Source: JAGXLC01 sp964585385 | GTDB taxonomy: Bacteria > Bacteroidota > Bacteroidia > Bacteroidales > UBA12077 | NCBI GenBank assembly: GCA_964585385.1 | Contig: CAZPDP010000014.1 | Coordinates: 12,914-76,913, forward strand | Reading direction: 5' to 3' | Length of the DNA: 64,000 nt | Shown here: one piece after another, positions 7,921 through 15,700 of the stretch | Position numbering within the stretch: position 1 is the stretch's first letter | Layout of the letters: every line of letters begins with the position of its first letter | Notes under the pieces: model-generated | Database searches by the model: none | The model's input: the letters and a program-made list of their open reading frames with translations, nothing else | What the model was told of the DNA's origin: nothing | Made by a program: the position numbers and the translations under genes

Positions 7921-8237
7921 TTTATCTTTATCCCTTCTTTTTTTATTTTCTCAAATAATGGTGTAGAAGAATGTTTTTTATTCCAATCTCTCTTAGAGTA
8001 AACTAAAGGAGAAATAATTTCCCCAGTTTCCAATTCCAATTCATAAAATTCATCCATTATTTTTGTTTCTAAATCAAAAGTAACATTCTTTAAATTAAGC
8101 AAAACTAATAAATCCCAATCTGAAAGCTCTCTGGCATCACCTCTGGCTCGGGATCCATAAAGATAAATCTCAGAGTCTGGATGCTTTGCTTTTGCCAATT
8201 GAAGAATTCTTTCTAATATTCTATCTCGTTTACCCAT
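7917..8237 (-). CDS. MNT-type minimal nucleotidyltransferase (antitoxin)
   Basis: A 106-residue DNA polymerase-beta-like nucleotidyltransferase. The active-site pattern GS-X10-DXD is complete: YGSRARGDARELSDWDLLV. In characterised MNT/HEPN pairs this protein is the antitoxin and modifies the HEPN toxin by adding AMP. The ATGA overlap with the HEPN gene indicates translational coupling. The intact MNT next to a HEPN gene with a premature stop is what a decaying or disarmed pair would look like. The start is near inverted repeat C. Confidence 0.9.
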   Translation of the reverse strand: MGKRDRILERILQLAKAKHPDSEIYLYGSRARGDARELSDWDLLVLLNLKNVTFDLETKIMDEFYELELETGEIISPLVYSKRDWNKKHSSTPLFEKIKKEGIKIK

Positions 8238-8303
8238 ATTACAAAAATAATGAATTTTATCACTCTAATAAATAATGTTCCTTTCTTTCATAGCTTAGCG
8301 GGG

Positions 8304-8427
8304 AACGGCACACATATGCACCGTGCGGGTTTAACAACGACGTTTCCTAGTCCGCCCGATAAAAATTTTGCTAAAAACGACACCCTAAGATGCCACAAGC
8401 CTCCCCGCATGGTGTATATTGCAAGTT
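8304..8427. repeat. attC-like inverted repeat C
   Basis: A 124-bp imperfect palindrome from AAC (8304-8306) to GTT (8425-8427). The left arm CACACATATGCACCGTGCGGG (8309-8329) pairs with CCCGCATGGTGTATATTGCA (8404-8423). The inner CGATAAAAATTTTGCTAAA and AGATGCCA stretches resemble those of A and B. Its right end overlaps the stop codon of the TPR gene. Confidence 0.65.
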
Positions 8428-9721
8428 AATTATTCAATCTTTCTAATTCTTTCAAATAAAACTCTTCATATTTATTATTGAAATCGATGAGTATGTGATT
8501 TCTATAAAATTCTATCAATTGTTTTAATTTTTGTTCATTTTCGGTATTACTATAACGTTGCGCAAGGCTTAGTATAGATGAAGCATAACCAGAAAGGACT
8601 GTACCTGAAATTCTTGGTATATCTTGTTTATTTATAGTACGATAATCTTGCAAATTTTTATCTGTAAGTAGATTTTGTATTTTTTTATAATTATGAGAAA
8701 ATTCTGTTCCTTTTGTTTTAAAAGGTAGTAGCTTAGATGTCAAACCACCGTTTCTAAAAAAACTGTCTAATCCGGCATAAAAAAAAGAATTAGCAAAATT
8801 TGAGAAATATATAGGACGGTGTTTATAATTGTCTTCAATAATTTGCAGAAGCATTGCCCGACGTGGTGATAAGTACTGTCTTTTTTTTGTTTTTTCTTGT
8901 TTAATTTTACTGTGCATTCTGTTTGACACAAAATCAGGGGTAACAGTCCACTGCATTGCAAAATTGTCATCCAATTCATACTTGTTTTTAACTTTTTGTG
9001 ATACTGGTATTGAAACTGTGGTAGTATCCCATTTATAGGCATGAATACCCATAATCTGTTTTTTACTAAGATTAATGTTTATTTTTCTTACTCCACCTTC
9101 AAGTCCTTTTTTTAAAAACAGAATATACCAAGGTCTATTAATAAAACCTATTGGGATTATTGTAATATCATTTCTATAATTCTCATGCAATTGCAAATAT
9201 GTACACACATCAAAATCCGCATTCCCCCCAGTAAATAGGATAGCATCTTCAGCACACGATTTCAATAAGTTTCGCCCAAATTCAAGTAACCATTTTGGAT
9301 AAGCACCTTTTTCATAAGCGCGCCGATAAAAATATTTTAAACTATCAAGTTCGTAATCTTGCATGGAGTTAAATGCATTTGCGCTACATTCTGCTCCATA
9401 AAAATACTTTGCGTTTCCGTAATCAGGTTTTAACTCTATTGCTTTTTCCAGATATTGAAAGATTTTTTTCGAATAAGAGAAATCATATCCTGCTAATGGG
9501 CGACTGTCATAGGCTCTGTAATGACTAAAAAAACCTAAATAATAATAAATTTCAGCGTCACCAGGATTTTCTTTGGCTGCCCTTTTTAGGATTTCAATTG
9601 CTTTATCATAATGTTCTTTCTTAAATTCCGCTAATGCCTGTTCTTTTAAACTCTTTTCCTGGGCTACAGAGGATATAGAGAAAATTAATAGCAAGATTAT
9701 TAGTTTTGTTTCTTTTTTCAT
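8426..9721 (-). CDS. Exported TPR protein
   Basis: The product has 431 residues with an N-terminal signal peptide (LIILLLIFSISSVAQ). TPR-type repeats cover about residues 25-105 (KEHYDKAIEILKRAAKENPG and a second copy, YLEKAIELKPDYGNA). The following segment, ILFTGGNADFDVCTYLQLHE to RNDITIIPIGFINRPWYI, resembles the soluble part of DUF2723 membrane proteins (usually TNGDNDTFPLWYLQ), but this protein has no membrane domain beyond the signal peptide. It is probably periplasmic. Function is unknown. Its stop codon overlaps the edge of inverted repeat C. Confidence 0.8.
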   Translation of the reverse strand: MKKETKLIILLLIFSISSVAQEKSLKEQALAEFKKEHYDKAIEILKRAAKENPGDAEIYYYLGFFSHYRAYDSRPLAGYDFSYSKKIFQYLEKAIELKPDYGNAKYFYGAECSANAFNSMQDYELDSLKYFYRRAYEKGAYPKWLLEFGRNLLKSCAEDAILFTGGNADFDVCTYLQLHENYRNDITIIPIGFINRPWYILFLKKGLEGGVRKININLSKKQIMGIHAYKWDTTTVSIPVSQKVKNKYELDDNFAMQWTVTPDFVSNRMHSKIKQEKTKKRQYLSPRRAMLLQIIEDNYKHRPIYFSNFANSFFYAGLDSFFRNGGLTSKLLPFKTKGTEFSHNYKKIQNLLTDKNLQDYRTINKQDIPRISGTVLSGYASSILSLAQRYSNTENEQKLKQLIEFYRNHILIDFNNKYEEFYLKELERLNN

Positions 9722-10232
9722 TTTGACCTATCTCTTATTAATTGCTGGTAACATAAGTATAACCACAATTCCGCTTTTTGTACAAAAACGGTCATTCCTT
9801 TTATTCTTGTTATAGCGGAACTGTTTTGTCATTGGAACGGTCTGATTTAACGAAGATATAATGAAAATTTTTATATTTTGTTCTCCATTATATCAAATAT
9901 ATTCAAAATATAACCATGTAGTTAGAAAGATTACGGTCAAAATGATATCTTTTTTATTAGAGAGCCCCGTACGCGATTTCCAGATTAAAAAACACCCCCG
10001 TTTGGGTATGGATTATATAGCCGGTAATTATAACAGCAGCAGTGAATGACTTTCACAACCGAGGAAGGAGTTATTGAAATCAATCTCCTTTAAAGCCTTT
10101 AGCTTTTTCATCCTTTAATGAGAAAAGAAACACCCAGCCTTAGTCTGGGTACTTCGGGGAAATCCCCAACACAGGGTATTTTTTACCTTGTATGGACAGG
10201 CAATATTTGTGTGATAATCCATTCTCAAAAAA
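9722..10232. other. Gene-poor spacer with palindromic remnants
   Basis: No convincing gene is seen in these 511 bases. They contain the perfect palindrome TTTTTGTACAAAAA (9775-9788), an inverted pair TTCCGCT (9769-9775) and AGCGGAA (9814-9820), and a cluster of hairpins at 10132-10187. A 62-codon plus-strand frame at 9861-10049 has no recognisable features and is not called. Confidence 0.5.
10132..10187. terminator. Hairpin cluster after the LRR-like gene
   Basis: Three small hairpins follow each other: ACCCAG/CTGGGT (10132-10150), GGGG/CCCC around AAAT, and GGTATTTTTTACC (10175-10187). They lie 45-100 bp past the minus-strand stop at 10233 and may end the exported-protein transcript. The U-tract is weak. 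Confidence 0.35.
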
Positions 10233-11342
10233 TCATTCTGCTAGTTCAATTCGCAGGCATCCCTTGTTTTCTAGGGTTAGCATCAGCTCAACGGGCATTT
10301 CTTCAGTACCGGGGTTGGTCTCCTGCCAGTTTTCTATAATTTGCATACATTCCTTCTGCTTCCCGTCATTCATCTCAACGGGATAAGCCTTTATCCTTTT
10401 GGGTACGATGTCCTGCCCGGAGAAATCCCACCTGTAATACTTCCCGAATCTATTTATCGTTTCAGCCTGTTTGCTGGCTTTATCAATCAATTCGGGGGTG
10501 CAGCCGGAATAGAAGTAGTACTCCTCAAGTATGGTTTTAAGCTCATACCACTTATCATCAATCTGATCAATAATCTGTTCACAATCGGTTTTTTCCCCGG
10601 AGTAATCAATTTTCTTTTTTCCTTTTTTAACGATAATGGGCTGCCTGTTATTAAAATAGTAGGCCTCCCCATTATTTAACTCTATCTCATGAATCCCGCC
10701 TTCGCAGTGCTCAAGGTAAATCTTTTTGATAGAGGAAGGGAAATGATACTGGTAGAAATCATCGCTGGTAAGATTGTCGTATGTAAGAGGTGGAAAAAGG
10801 ATTGCCCTGCCTCTCACAACAATTGGGTCGCCACAGGGCGTAATTTTAAGATCATCAAAATCTTTAAAAATGATATCTCCGGTTTCAACACTGATAACAC
10901 AAAGCGTATCGTTAATGGAAACGCCGGCAAGTACCGGGGTTCCCCAATCGGAAGCAATGCCAGGCACTTTTTCGTAGCAATTGTAATCATCATTCTGATT
11001 AGGATTTACCACGCCCAGCTCTTTTAATCGCTCCTGGCTGGAACACTCCAGGAATCGGTTATTGAAGGATATGGATTTTAATGATTTAAGCTTTTCGATC
11101 CAGGGTGGGATTCGAATAAGATACTTGTTGCCAAAACGAATTGTCTCAAGGTTTTTGTAATTCCTTATCGCTTCTGGAAGCTGGTATCCAAAATCTTTGT
11201 AATGTTGAGACAAATCAAGATGGTATATATTCTTTGCTGCCTTTTTACTTGTAATAATATCTGTGTAAACAGACTCCCGTTGTGAAAAAGTTACGGAATG
11301 AATAAAGGTAACAAGGATTACGATGAGGTTTATTTTTTTCAT
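10233..11342 (-). CDS. Exported leucine-rich-repeat-like protein
   Basis: The product has 369 residues from the ATG at 11342, which begins a signal peptide (MKKINLIVILVTFIHSVTFS). An upstream in-frame start at 11378 would put 12 hydrophilic residues before it. Residues about 30-110 look like two or three leucine-rich repeats (HLDLSQHYKDFGYQLPEAI, then LETIRFGNKYLIRIPPWIEK and LKSLKSISFNN). The rest has no family I recognise and contains several cysteines. It is probably periplasmic or surface-located. It is the last gene of the exported-protein run. Confidence 0.75.
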   Translation of the reverse strand: MKKINLIVILVTFIHSVTFSQRESVYTDIITSKKAAKNIYHLDLSQHYKDFGYQLPEAIRNYKNLETIRFGNKYLIRIPPWIEKLKSLKSISFNNRFLECSSQERLKELGVVNPNQNDDYNCYEKVPGIASDWGTPVLAGVSINDTLCVISVETGDIIFKDFDDLKITPCGDPIVVRGRAILFPPLTYDNLTSDDFYQYHFPSSIKKIYLEHCEGGIHEIELNNGEAYYFNNRQPIIVKKGKKKIDYSGEKTDCEQIIDQIDDKWYELKTILEEYYFYSGCTPELIDKASKQAETINRFGKYYRWDFSGQDIVPKRIKAYPVEMNDGKQKECMQIIENWQETNPGTEEMPVELMLTLENKGCLRIELAE

Positions 11343-11433
11343 GTTGATTGACTTTAAATTGTTTTTTTTATAAATCACCTTGCTATGCTGGAAGGATTAA
11401 TGATTCGATAAGTTCTAAAATTTCAATACCCTA

Positions 11434-11922
11434 CTACTCGTTTAACATTACTTTAAATAGAATATCTTTCTTCCACTCCAAATCTTTTCTATCTCCTGTT
11501 TCGTGATACTTTTCTGCATCCATATAACCTCGAATTAATGCCAGTTCATTGACTTTTTTCCTTATGTGCCCTGACTTAGGATTTAAGTACCAGTCTTCAA
11601 TAAATAAGATGGAATAGAACTGTTCTATGGGGTAGGGTTCAATGAGCACCGTATCTCCGGTTTCATGCATCCAATTGTTAACTGTGTCTACCCTGTTTAG
11701 CCTTATAAGCAAATCATCCCGGGAAAGTTCATCAGAAAGAAATATGCGAAAAGCAATGGAATTAACTTTGTCTGAGTAAAGAATACGGCTACGGATAAAA
11801 TCAAAACCCAATACTTTTTTGTCAAAAATGAATTTTCCCGGATTAAACTCCCATTGATCGAAAAAAAGGAAGCCCTCAAATTGTTCTGTTAAACTGTCTT
11901 TAATTAATGTGAGTGTTTTCAT
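11434..11922 (-). CDS. Hypothetical protein with internal duplication
   Basis: The product has 162 residues without a clear signal peptide. Two segments of about 26 residues resemble each other: LFFDQWEFNPGKFIFDKKV (about 19-37) and LFIEDWYLNPKSGHIRKKV (about 106-124). Both continue into a hydrophobic strand ending in IR. The pattern W-[YE]-F/L-[DN]-P recalls a segment of GldN/PorN gliding and type IX secretion proteins, but the similarity is short and remembered rather than searched. The gene lies among exported-protein genes. Function is unknown. Confidence 0.65.
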   Translation of the reverse strand: MKTLTLIKDSLTEQFEGFLFFDQWEFNPGKFIFDKKVLGFDFIRSRILYSDKVNSIAFRIFLSDELSRDDLLIRLNRVDTVNNWMHETGDTVLIEPYPIEQFYSILFIEDWYLNPKSGHIRKKVNELALIRGYMDAEKYHETGDRKDLEWKKDILFKVMLNE

Positions 11923-12010
11923 AATCAGGGTTTTTAATCAAAACTTATTTCCGGATAGTAATGGCTTGTTAAAAATCTAAAACATGGTTGATCTTTTTGC
12001 AAAAAACAGG

Positions 12011-12041
12011 AAAAAACCGGAGGCTGGTAAAACCTCCGGTT
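12011..12041 (-). terminator. Terminator after the LPP20-like gene
   Basis: On the minus strand AACCGGAGG pairs perfectly with CCTCCGGTT (arms 12015-12023 and 12033-12041) and is followed by TTTTTT. It lies about 45 bp past the stop at 12085. Confidence 0.85.
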
Positions 12042-12084
12042 CATCTGCATAAAGCATCATGAAAAAACTAGATGAATTATCGAC

Positions 12085-12684
12085 CTAGTATCCTCCTTCA
12101 TTTTCCATCTTTTCCATTTCCTTATCAAATGTTTCTTTATACTTTTCGTAATCATAATCCACGCGAAGCCTTTGATCCTTTGAAAGCCTGTCATTCAAAG
12201 CATTTTCAAGGGCATCCGTACCCATCTCAACAGCCACGTAGGTTTTGTATTTGCCCTCTTTGGTACGCGTATGCTTTTGACAAATGGTTCTGACATCATT
12301 CAGTTGTTGATTAATCACTTCCCGGTTCAGGGACTCAAAGCGCTCTTCCACTTCTTCCACATTGTTGAATTCTCTTGAATTGATGTAGTTGTCCGTAGCC
12401 CCTTTGATCACAGTCTGTATCTGACCGGCAAGGGCAGCTTTTGCATTGGACATAGCTTTTTTTCGGGCCACCATCTGGTCTCTGCTTTCACCAATGGCAT
12501 TGGAACGGAAATTTGCTGCATCGCTCCGGTATTCCGGACCGTCGCAATAAAAGGTTACGAGCTGCTCTTCCTCCTCCGCTATATTGGTAGCCTGTTGACT
12601 GGAACCGCAGGCTGAAACGAGAAACATTAACAGCGCTCCGGTAATTGCGAGATAAAAGTTTGATTGTTTGCGTGATTTTTTCAT
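12085..12684 (-). CDS. LPP20-like lipoprotein
   Basis: The product has 199 residues with a lipoprotein signal (FLVSAC, lipidated C26). The body fits the LPP20 pattern: residues GESRDQMVARKKAMSNAKAA (about 65-84) followed by a long amphipathic region, and YKTYVAVEMGTDALENAL near 150. It should be anchored in the outer membrane or periplasm. It lies 30 bp after the giant T9SS substrate gene and ends at a strong terminator, so it is probably the last gene of that transcript. LPP20-type proteins often accompany surface structures in Bacteroidota; its exact role is unknown. Confidence 0.8.
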   Translation of the reverse strand: MKKSRKQSNFYLAITGALLMFLVSACGSSQQATNIAEEEEQLVTFYCDGPEYRSDAANFRSNAIGESRDQMVARKKAMSNAKAALAGQIQTVIKGATDNYINSREFNNVEEVEERFESLNREVINQQLNDVRTICQKHTRTKEGKYKTYVAVEMGTDALENALNDRLSKDQRLRVDYDYEKYKETFDKEMEKMENEGGY

Positions 12685-12714
12685 GATCGGTTGTTTTTAA
12701 TGGTTATAAAAATT

Positions 12715-15700
12715 CTATTTCTTAATGATTTTCGTATTCACTATGCCTTTTTTCGTATAAATCTGAAGGATATATATGTTAGCCGGGAATTCCGAAAGAT
12801 TTATCCTTTGCATACCGGATACGGATTTTCTTTCGTAAAGTGTTTCCCCTGTTAAATTAATAATTCTTACCCGCTCAATGTCTGAAAGCTGCTCGAATTC
12901 AACATTCAAGTGTTCATCAGCAGGGTTGGGATAAATCCGGATTCCATACTGACTGAGTTCATATACCCCGGTTCCCTGGTCTATTGTTACCCAGGCTTCT
13001 TTCGTTATCGCATTTCCACCCTTATCCACAGCAGTAACATAGACGGTTTCCGAACCTATGTCAGATGAGCTAAACACAGATTTGCTCAGATCAATGTCGC
13101 AATCCCCGCAATTATCCGATAAATCAGACACAACATTCTCAGGCTTAAGCATTCCGCTGCCTGTTCCATCCAGTTGTAATGTATAATCCCGGGTAGTCAA
13201 TACCGGTCCGATGGTATCCTTTACATTTACCTGTACCAGTCCGGCTGCTTCATTTCCTGAACCGTCCTTCACAATCACGTTGAAGGCGTTTAGGCCGATG
13301 CTGGAACAGTCAAAGGTGGAGCGGGTGAGAACCGTATCTGTAACCCCGCAATTGTCATCCGCAGTTTTTATAAGGTCTGCAGCATTGACAATGCCTAACC
13401 CGTTGTTGTCAATATAAACCGTATCATCTTTGGCTATTACTGTCGGCGGTTCGCTTTCGCTCACTGTTATGTTCACACTCTTTACCGTTTGATTTCCATA
13501 TACATCAGACACGGTCAGTTCGATTGTATTTTCGCCTATATAGGAACAGTCAAAAGTGGACGGATTGACACTCTTCACCCCTAACTGACAGTTATCCGAA
13601 GCCTCAAGAATGACATCATCTGCGTTCAGGGTTGTATTATCATCAGCTCCCAGCAGAAGGACAAACTCCTGTGGAGTTACTTCTGGCGGCAGACTGTCGG
13701 CTACCAGCACTTTCACTTTACTGGTGGATGTATTCCCCGATTTATCAGTCAGGCTCACGTTGACATTAATAATATCCCCCGCATCGGAACAGGTGAAATC
13801 GGTCTGTCCAGTAATAATGGTATCGGTGAGACTGCAATTATCTTTTGCCTGTACGAATTGCTCCAGCTTAAAGGTAGCCACCCCGTCTTTATTAAGCCTG
13901 ATAAGGCTATCCGTTGCCTCCACCCAGGGTTTCATATTATCCACTATATAGATGGTGGCGCTGTCCTGGTCCGTATTTCCGGCCCCGTCCATTACAGTAA
14001 CAAGGATTTTCACTTCCCCGGTATCCGAACAACTAAAAGCCGACTGGCTTAATGTTGTATCCACAACACCGTAATTGTCCGTCAAATCACCTATCACGCT
14101 CTCCTTTGGAATAATTGCTGTTCCGCTGGAATCCAGGTACACAGTAGCGCTTTGAGTAGTCAGTGAAGGTGGGGTATTATCAGCCACCACAGTGACATTT
14201 ACTTGCTGTATAGTTGAATTTTCGGAACTGTCTCTCACTGTCAAATCCAGTGTAAAGACCTTTCCGCTGTCTGAAAGCGTATAGCTTGTCTGTCCGCTAA
14301 GAGTGGTATCCATAATACAGCAGTTGTCCCACACATCCACAAGCAATTGCTTTATACTCACAGAAGCACTTCCCGTGGAATCAAAAACGATGGTGGTGTC
14401 TCTCGTGAGCACTATTGGGGCAATGGTATCTAAAACAGGCAGCTCAACGGCTTTTGTGGTTATATTTCCACTTACGTCTGTAATTGTAGCATAAATTGTT
14501 ACCGTATCCACATCCCGGCACCCAAATGAATAGTGGCTCAGGGTGGTATCCTGGATTCCACAGCTATCAAAGGCTGTTGTTATTATTTCCTCAGGACTTA
14601 ACAGGGCTGTACCACTGGAGTCAAGGGCCAGTGTTGTATCTGATACAGCAAATTCCGGTCCTGTTCTGTCGAGAGTAAGAAATGCATGATTGCTGTAATC
14701 AATCCCCAGATCATTTGACACCACACAGCGGTATAGATTGCTGTCCACTGCCTGAGAAGCATAAATCAACAGAGAATCAGTTTCTACTCCACTGTAGATT
14801 GAGTCATTCTCAAGATTGTTAAATGTGAGACCATTATCTGAACTCATTTGCCACTGATAGTTTTCTGCATTTTCTGCGGAAATAACCAATGGAATGGTGC
14901 TTTCCGAGCAAATTATAAATATTTTTTCAGGTTCTTGGGTAATAGTAGCAGAAGGATAATGAAAAATATAAGTAGCCCCTTTACTGGTATCTTTAGTAGA
15001 AGTACCCCCAATTATTTGATTACCAGAAATTGCAACAGCATTTCCAAAATTATCCCCATTGGCCTGGTCGGTTGTCAAAAGTTTTGTAGCTTCTCCCCAA
15101 TTGGACAGCCCACCCAGATCTTTAAAGAACATATAAGCCGAACCGGAATTCGTTGCACTATGGTAATCATATGGAGAACCTATCACAACATAATTCCCTG
15201 ACAAGTAAACGGAATATCCAAATTGATCGCCTGCAGCCCCATCAGAGGCAGTGAGTTTGGTCAGCTCGCCCCAATTATTGGTTCCTCCTTGGTCTTTCTG
15301 GAAAATATAGGCGGAACCAGCATTATTACCATTGCCGTCATCACCGTTAGCTCCTATAGTCGCATTATCCCCCGACAGAGAGACCGAAAATCCAAAATAG
15401 TCGCCTGCATTTCCATCGGAAGCATTAAGTTTAATTAGTTGTCCCCAATTGTTGGTCCCTCCCTGATTTTTTTGGAAAATATAGGCCGAACCGGAATTTG
15501 ACCCATTATCGTCATCATTATTAGCTCCCACAATAGCATAATCTCCTGAGATAGACACAGAATATCCAAATCGGTCATCTGCATCCCCATCGGAGGCTGT
15601 GAGTTTGGTCAGCTCGCCCCAGTTATTGGTTCCGCCCTGGTCTTTATGGAAAACATAGGCCGAACCGGAAAGAGACCCGTTGTCGTCATCACCAAAAGCC

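Noticed and set aside
6540..8427. Classical integron with intI
   Set aside because: No integrase gene in the window and the GTTRRRY/RYYYAAC cores are not matched, so only an integron-like arrangement is claimed.
9861..10049. 62-codon plus-strand frame
   Set aside because: No domain, signal peptide or ribosome site; lies in a spacer with palindromes.
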